From assembly GCF_000355765.4 (NCBI RefSeq), contig NZ_CP021106.3, positions 495,137 through 559,136 on the forward strand: a stretch of DNA of 64,000 bases, given 5' to 3'. The notes below the pieces were generated by a model that did no database searches, was not told the origin of the DNA, and saw only the letters and a program-made list of their open reading frames with translations. Shown in pieces: positions 1 to 8,070 of the stretch (position 1 is its first letter; every line of letters starts with the position of its first letter). The DNA comes from Nitrosospira lacus. Its GTDB lineage: Bacteria > Pseudomonadota > Gammaproteobacteria > Burkholderiales > Nitrosomonadaceae. The translations under genes were made by a program, and so were the position numbers.

Positions 1-66
1 ACGCTTCGCTACTACAGTGGGAGATTGAACATATTTAATCCATTATTGATTTGCCAGGAGACTACT

Positions 67-333
67 ATGACCCAAGAAAAAACTCATCCTCCCACCGAAC
101 CCTTCACTCCTGATCCTACTCGGGAAAGCCCGCACCATCGCAGGGATCCAGCTAGTGATTTACCAACGGATCCCCCTAGACACGGAAAGGCTGATCAGGA
201 CGGCAATAAAGCCGCAAGCCCAAAACCGAAGGGCAAGAGTAACCCGTCGTCGGGATCTCGCTCTCATTCAACCCGCGGTGGAACTTCACAGCAACACGCA
301 AAGACTGCCAGTCAAAGTCATAAGAATAAGTAA
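67..333 (+). CDS. Small hydrophilic, probably disordered hypothetical protein
   Basis: An 88-residue product made almost entirely of Pro, Ser, Thr, Lys, His, Gln and Gly, with no hydrophobic core, signal peptide or recognisable domain. It is probably intrinsically disordered. I chose ATG 67 over an in-frame start at 25 because CAGGAG lies just upstream of 67 at normal spacing. The stop is followed by a GC-rich CCCGGC...CGGGGCGG element that recurs after another small gene near 935. Function unknown. The biased composition leaves some doubt that it is translated, but the ribosome site and clean reading frame favour a real small gene. Confidence 0.5.
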   Translation: MTQEKTHPPTEPFTPDPTRESPHHRRDPASDLPTDPPRHGKADQDGNKAASPKPKGKSNPSSGSRSHSTRGGTSQQHAKTASQSHKNK

Positions 334-358
334 TTTCCTGAGATAAGGGCGCCTATTG

Positions 359-386
359 CCCGGCACAATTTCTTGGGACGGGGCGG
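359..386 (+). repeat. CCCGGC...TTTCTTGGG...CGGGGCGG element, copy 1
   Basis: This 28-base element starts with CCCGGC, has TTTCTTGGG in the middle and ends CGGGGCGG. A near-identical one occurs at 935-964. Each copy lies just downstream of the stop codon of a small plus-strand gene. The ends can pair imperfectly (CCCGGC with a CCGGGG-like arm), so it may be a 3'-end hairpin. Seen directly; role unknown. Confidence 0.5.
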
Positions 387-444
387 CATATCACGCCCGT
401 GGAGGGATAATGGCGGTTAATTTTTGCAGCGAAGAGGGCGGATA

Positions 445-600
445 ATGGGCGAAAATATTCTACGGAAAATAGGTGGACAATATATCGCAGAGGCACTTAA
501 CACGCTGTCGGACACTGAGAAATCGAAGGAAGATTTTATGGAAACCATGATCGAGTTGCCGCTGCTTGGCCTGGTGCGGTTTCAATACACCAGCGCATGA
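445..600 (+). CDS. Small hypothetical protein (51 aa)
   Basis: A short ORF from ATG 445 to TGA 600, preceded by the purine-rich GAGGGCGGATA, which can act as a ribosome site. The product (MGENILRKIGG... to ...RFQYTSA) looks like a compact helical protein, with an acidic/basic middle and a hydrophobic LPLLGLV stretch near the C-terminus. No family recognised. It sits between two other small plus-strand genes. Function unknown; reality moderately likely. Confidence 0.4.
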   Translation: MGENILRKIGGQYIAEALNTLSDTEKSKEDFMETMIELPLLGLVRFQYTSA

Positions 601-663
601 CTGGCCGGCAAGGAAAGAATCAGTATAGATTCTAGACTGCGATTGAGGCATTTAAAGTGGAGC

Positions 664-687
664 AAAAAAATACCCTCGCGTGAGGGT
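664..687 (-). terminator. Rho-independent terminator, minus strand
   Basis: On the minus strand, ACCCTC - ACGC - GAGGGT (six-bp stem, four-base loop) is followed by A and a run of seven T. It is the first good terminator downstream of the minus-strand lipoprotein gene that ends at 1090, so it may end that transcript. On the plus strand no T-run follows. Confidence 0.55.
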
Positions 688-796
688 GGGTGAGGGGAAC
701 GCAGGGAGTAGTGATTCAGTTTGAAATCTCCTGTAAAGATTGCATTTCGATATTCGAAAGGACTATGATCAAACTCAAAATAGTATGGGAGGAGCT

Positions 797-931
797 ATGG
801 AATGGATTCTGATGGCGGTGATAGCTTTCGTGGCGGGCGGTTTGATTGGGGTAAAATTGAGGCGCGAGAGAACTGATCTTCGGCTAAGAAAGAGTGCGCG
901 CGAATGGGAAAAGGGTATGGACAAAAAATAA
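797..931 (+). CDS. Small single-pass membrane protein
   Basis: A 44-residue product with an N-terminal transmembrane helix (about residues 3-18, ILMAVIAFVAGGLIGV) followed by a strongly basic, Arg/Lys-rich cytoplasmic tail. I chose ATG 797 because a strong GGGAGGAG ribosome site lies just upstream; a longer in-frame start at 740 has none. The layout (one helix, GG motif, charged tail) resembles many small bacterial inner-membrane proteins, but I recognise no named family. A GC-rich repeat follows the stop directly. Confidence 0.6.
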   Translation: MEWILMAVIAFVAGGLIGVKLRRERTDLRLRKSAREWEKGMDKK

Positions 932-934
932 TAA

Positions 935-964
935 CCCGGCGCGTAGTTTCTTGGGCCGGGGCGG
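935..964 (+). repeat. CCCGGC...TTTCTTGGG...CGGGGCGG element, copy 2
   Basis: Second copy of the element at 359-386: CCCGGC, then TTTCTTGGGCCGGGGCGG. It begins four bases after the TAA of the small membrane-protein gene. The spacer between the conserved ends is two bases longer than in copy 1. Its placement 3' of small genes in both cases is suggestive of an RNA 3'-end structure. Confidence 0.5.
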
Positions 965-1089
965 TGTCCGCTCTTCTATGCGATTCCCGGCCTGACCAAG
1001 CCCACTTGCGAGCTTCCAACGCATAGTTTATACAGTCCTCGGCCATTTGGGGGATTGCATTGATGGAAGTAAGAGCGCATGGGGATTTA

Positions 1090-1785
1090 TCAAGGAATGG
1101 CCTTATTGAAGTTTTCAATCACCCGGTATTTGATGAATTGATTATTGGCCTCCAATACCTCAATTCTGGCGCCCTTATAGGCTATAAGCATCGAATCCGA
1201 CAAATCATACTCAACATTGTTATTGAATGCTGGCCGGGCCAGGTTGCCTGAAAACTCGCGATAACCAATATTGATCTTGTCGCCTACCTTGCCGCTATAG
1301 ATAAGCGTTTGCTGGAAAGAATCGTTGCTTGCTAATGGGCGTTTGCGCTTCTCAAAGTAATTCTGGTGCTCTAAATTACAGGTCGCGATATTGAACATCG
1401 TGATGACACAGATTGAAGGCGGATCTTTCCTAGCCATTACGCTCTTCCACGGATCGGCAAGCATGGCTTTATCAACATGCCCCGGCTCATCCCCTCCCGG
1501 ATAATAATATTCCCCTACGTCATCTTCTCCTTGCTTTAGGTAATAACCAGGCATGAGGCTGTACGCCCAAATTACGTCAATTTTTTTCGTCACATAGATG
1601 CTGTCATGTTCCTTGTATTTTCCTTGGCTGAGCATTACGTCGCCCACATAACTGGTATTAGCTGACCCAATTGGAGGCTGGCTGGAGGAGGTTTCTAGAG
1701 CTGTGTAGTTATATTTCGGTTTGGCGCATCCGGTTACCGCCGCAACAAAAAATAGGGCCATAACTAGACCCAAGATGCGTTTCAT
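1090..1785 (-). CDS. Hypothetical lipoprotein
   Basis: A 231-residue protein with a lipoprotein signal peptide: basic N-terminus (MKRILG), hydrophobic stretch, then a V-T-G-C lipobox near residue 20, so the mature protein should be lipid-anchored. The rest is a soluble, Tyr- and Asp-rich domain with no family I recognise. The gene ends upstream of the minus-strand terminator at 664-687. Excisionase-like sequence lies upstream of it, so the gene could be part of an old mobile insert; that is inference. Confidence 0.7.
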   Translation of the reverse strand: MKRILGLVMALFFVAAVTGCAKPKYNYTALETSSSQPPIGSANTSYVGDVMLSQGKYKEHDSIYVTKKIDVIWAYSLMPGYYLKQGEDDVGEYYYPGGDEPGHVDKAMLADPWKSVMARKDPPSICVITMFNIATCNLEHQNYFEKRKRPLASNDSFQQTLIYSGKVGDKINIGYREFSGNLARPAFNNNVEYDLSDSMLIAYKGARIEVLEANNQFIKYRVIENFNKAIP

Positions 1786-1965
1786 TTTATTCCTTATTGT
1801 TGAGTTGGTAACGCGATAATATCAGGATTTCATAGCGCTGCCGACTGGACTGAGGTACACCGAGAATCAGTGTGGGTATTGACTTCTTACCCGAACCCAG
1901 CATAAGGATTTGCCCCCATAGGTCTTACAGATTGAGCCCCTCAGACCGATCCGTCTGGCTCCTTC

Positions 1966-2163
1966 TTAATTTTCTCGGTCCAGCCTCAGAAAGGTTGGGC
2001 AGCGTTTTACTATTATAGTTTTTTTCCATCTAGTACTCGCCAGGCCCGTCTCTACCCATGATTCGAAACCTTCTACCGAGATTAATATCCGGCCGTCTGG
2101 CGCTTTGCGCCATACCTGTTCTCCAGCCATGAAATGCAATGGTGTGATACGAAAAAGCCGCAT
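1966..2163 (-). pseudogene. Excisionase-like (DUF1233-type) remnant
   Basis: The central part (EQVWRKAPDGRILISVEGFE, then SWVETG) matches my memory of the C-terminal half of phage or integrative-element excisionases, small winged-helix directionality factors. The expected N-terminal helix-turn-helix is missing. Instead the only ATG lies inside the loop of the yicC terminator hairpin (2153-2177), so the first residues are not family-like. One extra base just before EQVW would restore a more typical W-L-E lead-in, which suggests a frameshift as well as a 5' deletion. No integrase is visible nearby. I read this as a decayed mobile-element gene; the family match is from memory. Confidence 0.45.
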
Positions 2164-2177
2164 GGTTAGCGGCTTTT
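2153..2177 (-). terminator. Terminator downstream of yicC
   Basis: A perfect nine-bp stem, AAAAGCCGC / GCGGCTTTT, with a seven-base loop. On the minus strand the 3' arm runs into a further T. It lies about 40 bases past the yicC stop and should end that transcript. The A/T-flanked stem could also work on the plus strand. The start codon of the excisionase remnant falls inside the loop. Confidence 0.75.
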
Positions 2178-2214
2178 ATTGATCCAATGAGACTTGCTGA
2201 TTTCGCATGGAAGT

Positions 2215-3081
2215 CTACTCAATGTTCTGTACCTGCTCCCGCATCTGCTCGATCAGCACCTTAAGCTCCAGGGAGATCTTCGATACTTCCGCATCCACCG
2301 ATTTTGACCCTATCGTGTTGGCTTCGCGATTGAGTTCCTGCATCAGAAAATCCAGACGCTTGCCGATTGCTCCTCCGCTCGACAGGACCCGCTCCACTTC
2401 ATCTAGGTGAGTCTGCAAGCGGGACAACTCTTCGTCTACATCGATCTTGCTGGTAAACAGCAATAATTCCTGACGGATGCGATCATCGTCCTGATTTATC
2501 ATGGCTTCATTTAACCGGGACTTGATCTTTTCCTGAAAAGCCGCAAGCAATGCGGGAATACGCGGCGATACTTCGGCTACCAAGTGGCGCATCCTGCCGA
2601 GACGATCAAGCAGCATGATTTTAAGTTTCTCGCCTTCGCGAGCGCGTGCCGCGGCAAACTCATCCAGGGCAGTACATAGCAATTCCATGCAAGACTCGGC
2701 CAAACTTTCCGCAGGCGGGGAATCGGCGCCCAATATGCCCGGCCAGCGAAGGATATCGGCCACTTCGAGTCCGCGTGCATCCGGCAGGGCCACTCTGACA
2801 GCACGGTCCAATTCCAGCAGTTTTTGTAATAAATCAGCATTGATATGCTGCGGGTCTTCCGCACTCGCCAGGCGGGAAAAACTTAAGCGGCATTCGACTT
2901 TCCCGCGGTTCAATCTGGCCGTCAGAAACTCGCGCATTTTTGCCTCAAGCAAACGGAGTTCGTCGGGCAGGCGGAACTGGATGTCAAGGTAACGATTATT
3001 GACGGAGCGCAGCTCCAGATTCAGTGAGCCATACGGCACTTCCCGCGCAACCGCCGCATAACCGGTCATGCTGTAGATCAT
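2215..3081 (-). CDS. yicC: YicC/YloC family endoribonuclease
   Basis: A 288-residue protein, the usual family length. It starts with the family's hallmark MIYSMTGYA and has ELRSVNNRYLDI near residues 24-35, followed by the long helical C-terminal region (EEL..L..H..E and KRLDFLMQELNREANTI) typical of YicC. Members are reported to act as endoribonucleases affecting small-RNA stability. It is transcribed away from rph, and a large perfect inverted repeat lies in the shared upstream region. A strong terminator follows at 2153-2177. Confidence 0.95.
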   Translation of the reverse strand: MIYSMTGYAAVAREVPYGSLNLELRSVNNRYLDIQFRLPDELRLLEAKMREFLTARLNRGKVECRLSFSRLASAEDPQHINADLLQKLLELDRAVRVALPDARGLEVADILRWPGILGADSPPAESLAESCMELLCTALDEFAAARAREGEKLKIMLLDRLGRMRHLVAEVSPRIPALLAAFQEKIKSRLNEAMINQDDDRIRQELLLFTSKIDVDEELSRLQTHLDEVERVLSSGGAIGKRLDFLMQELNREANTIGSKSVDAEVSKISLELKVLIEQMREQVQNIE

Positions 3082-3195
3082 GCTAACTTAACCACCGGCA
3101 AGTCCTTAATACGTTAAAATAATGGATGTGGCGCATTATCACCCCATCATCGCGGATTATGCCACAACGCGCTTGCGCCTAGCGGCCTGCCGGAC

Positions 3196-3249
3196 TAACC
3201 CGGATGTTTCATAAATTGACGCATGTCAATTTATGAAACATCCGGGTTA
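3196..3249. repeat. Perfect 25-bp inverted repeat with 4-base loop
   Basis: The left arm 3196-3220 (TAACCCGGATGTTTCATAAA then TTGAC) is the exact reverse complement of the right arm 3225-3249; the loop is GCAT. It lies between the divergent genes yicC and rph, about 115 bases upstream of yicC and 100 upstream of rph. No T-run follows either arm. The preceding GGCCTGCCGGACTAA (3184-3198) resembles CAGCCTGTCGGACTT near 19938. It may be a MITE or REP-like insertion, or a regulatory cruciform. Confidence 0.9.
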
Positions 3250-3351
3250 AGGGATCAAAGAAAAAAAGCAGCCGGGCGAGAAGGGAAGATTGCCGTGCGC
3301 CACCGGCGAAAGCTCTGCCGACACCATTACCCTCTAAGGATTTACCATAAC

Positions 3352-4071
3352 ATGCGCCCCAGCAATCGCACTCCGGCCCAACTCCGATCCGTTGCAATCA
3401 CCCGCCATTACACCCGTCACGCCGAAGGCGCGGTGCTTATCGCGTGCGGCGACACCCAGATATTGTGCACCGCCAGTCTGGACGAGAAGGTCCCCCCCTT
3501 TCTCCGAGGTAAAGGCCAGGGTTGGCTCACTGCGGAGTATGGCATGCTGCCGCGTTCCACGCATGAGCGGATGCAGCGCGAAGCAGCCAAGGGCAAGCAA
3601 TCCGGCCGCACCATGGAAATCCAGCGCCTCATCGGACGCGCATTGCGTTCAGTCGTGGATCTGACCAAGCTTGGCGAGCGCACCATCCAGATCGACTGCG
3701 ACGTCATCCAGGCCGATGGCGGTACCCGTACCGCCAGCATCACCGGGGCGTTTGTGGCGCTGCACGACGCGGTGGAAAAACTGCTGCAGCGGCAATTGAT
3801 ACAAACCACACCAATACTGACGCATGTCGCCGCCATCTCGGTCGGCATCTATGAGGGTGTGCCCGTGCTTGATCTGGATTATCTGGAAGACTCTAGCTGC
3901 GATACCGACATGAACGTGGTGATGACCGGCGATCTCGGCCTGGTGGAGGTACAGGGGACCGCTGAAGGAGTCTCGTTCAGTCGGCAAGACCTGAATGCCA
4001 TGCTGGACTTGGCACAGCACGGGATACAGGATTTGATCGGAATTCAAAAAGCCGCACTGGCAGCAAAATGA
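3352..4071 (+). CDS. rph: Ribonuclease PH
   Basis: A 239-residue phosphorolytic 3'-5' exoribonuclease that trims tRNA 3' ends. It starts with the family's [12 protein letters not shown] and contains [18 protein letters not shown], the basic [15 protein letters not shown] segment, [20 protein letters not shown] and a C-terminal EVQGTAEG motif. ATG 3352 gives the normal family length; reading further upstream would run into the 25-bp inverted repeat. Its stop overlaps the rdgB start (ATGA), so the two are translationally coupled. rph-rdgB-hemW is a common betaproteobacterial order. Confidence 0.97.
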   Translation: MRPSNRTPAQLRSVAITRHYTRHAEGAVLIACGDTQILCTASLDEKVPPFLRGKGQGWLTAEYGMLPRSTHERMQREAAKGKQSGRTMEIQRLIGRALRSVVDLTKLGERTIQIDCDVIQADGGTRTASITGAFVALHDAVEKLLQRQLIQTTPILTHVAAISVGIYEGVPVLDLDYLEDSSCDTDMNVVMTGDLGLVEVQGTAEGVSFSRQDLNAMLDLAQHGIQDLIGIQKAALAAK

Positions 4072-4679
4072 GCGGGGCTGCGGAAATACAAAAACTCGTG
4101 ATCGCCAGCGGCAATGCCGGCAAACTGCGGGAGATCCGCCACTTGCTCGATCCCCTGGGAATCGAGGTATTGCCGCAGTCCGCTTTCAGCATCACGGAAG
4201 TCGAGGAGCCTTACTGCACATTCGTCGAGAATGCGCTCGCCAAGGCGCGTCATGCCAGTAAATCGTCCGGACTGGCGGCGCTGGCGGATGACTCCGGCAT
4301 TTGCGCGAATGCCTTGAACGGTGGGCCGGGCGTTTATTCGGCGCGCTATGCAGGGGAGCCCAAATCGGACGAGCGGAATAATCAGAAGCTGGTCGATGTG
4401 CTGAGAAACCAGACCGATCGCAGGGCTCACTATTACTGTGTCATGGTGCTAGTACGCCATGCCGACGATCCTCAACCCATCATCGCCGACGGCGCCTGGC
4501 ATGGCGAAATCATCCTGGAACCTCGCGGTGAGGGAGGATTTGGTTACGATCCCTATTTTTTTCTTCCTGATTTGGGTAAAACCGGGGCGGAGCTTCCAAT
4601 GGAGCTGAAAAATCGAATCAGCCATCGCGGCAAAGCGCTGGCGCGGCTCACTGAATGCCTTAAGGAAGGGGCATTTTGA
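4068..4679 (+). CDS. rdgB: XTP/dITP diphosphatase (RdgB/HAM1)
   Basis: A 203-residue inosine/xanthosine triphosphate pyrophosphatase that removes deaminated purine nucleotides from the pool. Visible motifs are the N-terminal [10 protein letters not shown] substrate loop, [26 protein letters not shown] in the centre and [14 protein letters not shown], with the C-terminal [11 protein letters not shown]. The start codon overlaps the rph stop by four bases, so the two are probably coupled. No unusual features. Confidence 0.97.
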   Translation: MSGAAEIQKLVIASGNAGKLREIRHLLDPLGIEVLPQSAFSITEVEEPYCTFVENALAKARHASKSSGLAALADDSGICANALNGGPGVYSARYAGEPKSDERNNQKLVDVLRNQTDRRAHYYCVMVLVRHADDPQPIIADGAWHGEIILEPRGEGGFGYDPYFFLPDLGKTGAELPMELKNRISHRGKALARLTECLKEGAF

Positions 4680-4721
4680 ATCGTAGTTGACCCACTGCCG
4701 TCACTTGTTGTCTTAATCGAT

Positions 4722-5942
4722 ATGACAGCAATCATCCCTCCCGCACCCAGACCGGGCAACCAGTCTCCAAAATTGAGATCGCTGCCCCCGCTCAGTCTCT
4801 ACATCCATATTCCGTGGTGCATGAAAAAGTGCCCCTATTGCGATTTCAATTCCCACGAAGTTCGTGGCGGAAATAGCAATGTGCCGGAGGCTGAGTATGT
4901 GTCGGCGCTGATTCGCGATCTGGAAACGGCGTTACCGCAAATCTGGGGACGCAGCGTAACAAGTGTATTTTTTGGTGGGGGCACACCCAGCCTGTTTAGC
5001 GCCCGATCCATCGATGCGATCCTCACCGCGGTGAGGACCTTGCTATCGCTGGAACATTTCGCCGAAATCACGCTGGAAGCCAATCCCGGAACATTCGAGG
5101 CAGGGAAATTCGCTGATTTCCGCGCGGCTGGGGTCAATCGCCTGTCCATCGGTGTTCAAAGCTTCAACCCGAGGCATCTCCAATTGCTGGGGCGAATACA
5201 CGACGGCCGCGAGGCACGTCGCGCTATCGAACTTGCCCAGGAGAATTTTGACAATGTGAACCTTGATCTGATGTACGCACTCCCGCATCAGACAATGGAG
5301 GAAGCCCGGTGCGATATCGAGACTGCGGCAGCGTATGGCGTCCCGCATATTTCCGCTTATCATCTCACGCTGGAACCGAATACGCTGTTTCATCGCTATC
5401 CGCCGCCGCTACCGGATAACGATTTGTCGGCGGAAATGCAGATGATGATCGAGCAAACGCTCGCTCAGCGTGGTTACCTGAATTACGAAATCTCGGCATT
5501 CGCCCGGTTTGGACGGGAATCGCGCCACAATATGAATTATTGGCTATTCGGTGACTATCTTGGAATTGGCGCGGGCGCGCATAGCAAAATAAGCTTTGAC
5601 ACTAGAATAGTGCGCCAGATGCGCTATAAGCAGCCCAGGGATTATCTTGCCAAAACTTCGCTGGATATGACGGCTTTGGACTCACCATTCATCATGGAAC
5701 AGCATGAAGTCGGGCAGCATGACCGGGGCTTCGAATTCATGATGAACGCACTGCGGCTTACAGGGGGATTTGAGACGGGAATGTTCGTGGAGCGCACCGG
5801 TCTGTCCATAGGCAGCATCCAGCGACAACTTGACGAGGCGGAGCGGCGGCAACTGATAATGCGCGATTATCAGCGAATCGCGCCTACTCTCACCGGCAGA
5901 CGCTTCCTGAATGATTTGTTGCAGATCTTCCTGCCGGAATAA
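4722..5942 (+). CDS. hemW: HemW-type radical SAM heme chaperone
   Basis: A 406-residue radical SAM protein. The cluster-binding motif C-M-K-K-C-P-Y-C (CX3CX2C) lies near residues 33-40, followed by FFGGGTPSL and the family segment NRLSIGVQSF. CX3CX2C and the HemW C-terminal domain distinguish it from the oxygen-independent coproporphyrinogen oxidase HemN, with which it is often confused. Known role: binding heme and delivering it to target proteins. It follows rdgB by 42 bases in the rph-rdgB-hemW order. No strong ribosome site precedes ATG 4722, but length and alignment fit. Confidence 0.93.
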   Translation: MTAIIPPAPRPGNQSPKLRSLPPLSLYIHIPWCMKKCPYCDFNSHEVRGGNSNVPEAEYVSALIRDLETALPQIWGRSVTSVFFGGGTPSLFSARSIDAILTAVRTLLSLEHFAEITLEANPGTFEAGKFADFRAAGVNRLSIGVQSFNPRHLQLLGRIHDGREARRAIELAQENFDNVNLDLMYALPHQTMEEARCDIETAAAYGVPHISAYHLTLEPNTLFHRYPPPLPDNDLSAEMQMMIEQTLAQRGYLNYEISAFARFGRESRHNMNYWLFGDYLGIGAGAHSKISFDTRIVRQMRYKQPRDYLAKTSLDMTALDSPFIMEQHEVGQHDRGFEFMMNALRLTGGFETGMFVERTGLSIGSIQRQLDEAERRQLIMRDYQRIAPTLTGRRFLNDLLQIFLPE

Positions 5943-5981
5943 AGAACCATCCAGCCGCTGATCGACTTCTTTGCGCGATCT

Positions 5982-6653
5982 CTATTTCTTTCGGAACACC
6001 AGATCCCACACCCCGTGTCCCAGCCGCAATCCCCGCTGTTCGAACTTGGTGAGCGGCCGGTATTCCGGGCGTGGGGCATAGTCGATCGCAATATTTGCAA
6101 GCCGCGACTCGCTGCTCAATACCTTCAATATTTGACCGGCATAATCCTCCCAGTCGGTTGCGGCATGGATATAACCGCTTTGCTTCAGATGCCGGCAAAG
6201 AAGTGCGGTGAATTCCGGCTGTATCAACCGCCGCTTGTGGTGACGCACTTTGGGCCAGGGATCAGGAAAGAAAATATGCACGCCATCAAAACAATCGCAC
6301 GGCAACATCCGTTGCAGCACCTCCACCGCGTCATGCTGGATTACGCGCACATTCGTCAATCCAGACTCGTCGATCTGCTTCAGCAGATTGCCTATGCCCG
6401 GCGTATGAACATCAATGGCGAGGTAATCATATTGAGGATGCGCCTTGGCGATAGTAACGGTGGTCTCACCCATGCCGAAACCGATCTCCAGGAATTTTGG
6501 CGCGCTCCTGCCAAAAATCTGGTCAAGATCAAGCCGCTTGTCCCCAAGGGGGATGCCATATTTCGGCATCAGGGTTTCATGTGCCCGGCGCTGGGCATTT
6601 GAAACGCGGCCCTGGCGAAGTACAAAGCTGCGGATGGGACGATGCTCTGCCAT
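5982..6653 (-). CDS. trmB: tRNA (guanine-N7)-methyltransferase
   Basis: A 223-residue SAM-dependent methyltransferase making m7G46 in tRNA. It shows the SAM-binding [12 protein letters not shown] motif around residue 55, the DVHTPGIG acidic loop, and the family signature [16 protein letters not shown] near residues 130-145. It converges with hemW and follows thiG by about 40 bases on the same strand. thiS-thiG-trmB is a recurrent order in this class. Confidence 0.96.
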   Translation of the reverse strand: MAEHRPIRSFVLRQGRVSNAQRRAHETLMPKYGIPLGDKRLDLDQIFGRSAPKFLEIGFGMGETTVTIAKAHPQYDYLAIDVHTPGIGNLLKQIDESGLTNVRVIQHDAVEVLQRMLPCDCFDGVHIFFPDPWPKVRHHKRRLIQPEFTALLCRHLKQSGYIHAATDWEDYAGQILKVLSSESRLANIAIDYAPRPEYRPLTKFEQRGLRLGHGVWDLVFRKK

Positions 6654-6691
6654 TTAGAGGGAGAAATAGGCCTGGGAGAGCGGGGAACAGG

Positions 6692-7501
6692 TTAGGAAGC
6701 TTTGTCTTTGCTGCTGGCGATAGTGCCGCTGACGGGCGAACTGGGGCTCGCGCTGTAAAGTTTTTTCGCCATGCGCCCCGCCAGATAGGCCTCGCGTCCC
6801 GCTTCCACCGCTTTTTTCATGGCCGACGCCATCAGTACCGGATTTTGCGCAGCGGCAATGGCGGTGTTCATCAGTACGCCGTCGCACCCCAGCTCCATGG
6901 CGATAGCCGCATCCGAAGCCGTGCCGACACCCGCATCGACGATTACCGGAACAGTGGCATTGTCGATGATGATCTGCAAATTCCACGGATTGAGGATGCC
7001 CATGCCGGAACCGATCAGCGAAGCGAGCGGCATCACCGCCACACAGCCAATTTCTTCCAGTTGCTTGGCGGCAATAGGATCATCGGAGGTATAAACCATG
7101 ACCTGAAAACCCTCTTTTATCAGGATTTCCGCCGCTTTGAGTGTTTCGACCATGTTGGGGAAGAGCGTCTTCGGGTCGCCCAGAACCTCCAGCTTCACCA
7201 GGCTGTGGCCATCCAGCAACTCACGCGCAAGGCGCAGGGTGCGCACCGCATCATCCACCGTATAGCACCCCGCTGTGTTAGGCAGTAACGTGTATTGCGA
7301 TGGTGGCAGCACATCCAACAGGTTCGGCTCACCGGGATTCTGGCCGAGATTAGTGCGGCGGATGGCCACCGTGATAATCTCCGCGCCGCTGGCATCGACC
7401 GCCGCGCGCGTCTCGGCGAAATCCCTGTATTTGCCGGTACCTACCAGAAGCCGCGAGGAATATGTCTTGCCCTCAATGATGAAGTCGTCCATAAAGCTCA
7501 T
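6692..7501 (-). CDS. thiG: Thiazole synthase
   Basis: A 269-residue TIM-barrel enzyme that forms the thiazole phosphate of thiamine from 1-deoxyxylulose 5-phosphate, dehydroglycine and ThiS-thiocarboxylate. Recognisable parts are [19 protein letters not shown] at the start, [15 protein letters not shown] around the Schiff-base lysine, and the phosphate-binding loops [12 protein letters not shown] and [12 protein letters not shown]. Its ATG overlaps the thiS stop (ATGA). The C-terminus carries a short Ser/Lys-rich extension. No TPP riboswitch is visible upstream of the thiSG pair. Confidence 0.97.
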   Translation of the reverse strand: MSFMDDFIIEGKTYSSRLLVGTGKYRDFAETRAAVDASGAEIITVAIRRTNLGQNPGEPNLLDVLPPSQYTLLPNTAGCYTVDDAVRTLRLARELLDGHSLVKLEVLGDPKTLFPNMVETLKAAEILIKEGFQVMVYTSDDPIAAKQLEEIGCVAVMPLASLIGSGMGILNPWNLQIIIDNATVPVIVDAGVGTASDAAIAMELGCDGVLMNTAIAAAQNPVLMASAMKKAVEAGREAYLAGRMAKKLYSASPSSPVSGTIASSKDKAS

Positions 7502-7743
7502 CCCCCACCCACTGCGACCACGATTTCAAGCTTGTCCCCATCAGTCAGAACCTGCTCGTCGAACTTGCTGCGCGGGACAATCTCCCCATTGCGCTCGATG
7601 GCGATACGCTTGCCCTGCAACGCCATGTGCGCCAGCAATTGCGTGATATTCAGCGTCGCATCACCCTGATCACTCTTTGGCGGCCGTGCCTGGCCGGACG
7701 GAGGGAAGCACTGCGGCTGCCCGTTAATGATGAGTTGTATCAT
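7498..7743 (-). CDS. thiS: Sulfur carrier protein ThiS
   Basis: A small ubiquitin-like sulfur carrier ending in the required Gly-Gly (VVAVGGG), which is adenylated and thiocarboxylated to feed ThiG. ATG 7743 gives 81 residues (MIQLIINGQ...); most ThiS proteins are about 66. The extra length is a Pro/Lys-rich insertion of about 15 residues ([13 protein letters not shown]) in the first loop. A longer in-frame start at 7770 would add residues unlike ThiS. It overlaps thiG by four bases. Confidence 0.92.
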   Translation of the reverse strand: MIQLIINGQPQCFPPSGQARPPKSDQGDATLNITQLLAHMALQGKRIAIERNGEIVPRSKFDEQVLTDGDKLEIVVAVGGG

Positions 7744-7968
7744 TCTGGAACCGCCTGGGGGCGGACACACTTTGGATAAAATAATTGCCGGATTTGGGTT
7801 GCAATACGGATTATACGGTGGTGCAGTTGCATAGTCGACTGATGACGTTCATAACTTCCGCCATAAACCCGCTCTGCCAGGACTTTGGAAAGCCCTAACC
7901 CGGCTATGGGAGAGTCATCTCTTATTGCTCTCTTAGAGCTGACAGCGCCCATAAAGGTGTTTCCATCG

Positions 7969-7974
7969 TATAAT
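7969..7974 (+). promoter_or_regulatory. Probable -10 box of tRNA-Gly promoter
   Basis: A consensus TATAAT lies 9 bases upstream of the mature tRNA 5' end, the right place for a sigma-70 -10 element. No good -35 match is present at 16-18 bases; the nearest TTGACA-like sequence (CTGACA, 7939-7944) is too far away. Confidence 0.5.
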
Positions 7975-7983
7975 TCAATCCAT

Positions 7984-8057
7984 GCGGGTGTAGCTCAATG
8001 GCAGAGCAGAAGCTTCCCAAGCTTACGACGAGGGTTCGATTCCCTTCACCCGCTCCA
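7984..8057 (+). tRNA. tRNA-Gly (anticodon CCC)
   Basis: A cloverleaf can be folded by eye: acceptor GCGGGTG / CACCCGC, D-arm GCTC/GAGC, anticodon loop TTCCCAA giving CCC, T-arm with TTCGATT loop, discriminator T and an encoded CCA at 8055-8057. The sequence closely resembles E. coli glyU. The outermost anticodon-stem pair (G-A) is a mismatch. The asmA-like gene starts 13 bases downstream, so tRNA and mRNA may share a transcript. Confidence 0.95.
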
Positions 8058-8070
8058 TCTTTCCCCGCCT

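Noticed and set aside
7744..7968. TPP riboswitch upstream of thiS
   Set aside because: No CTGAGA...GAACCTGATCTGG-like core on the minus strand.
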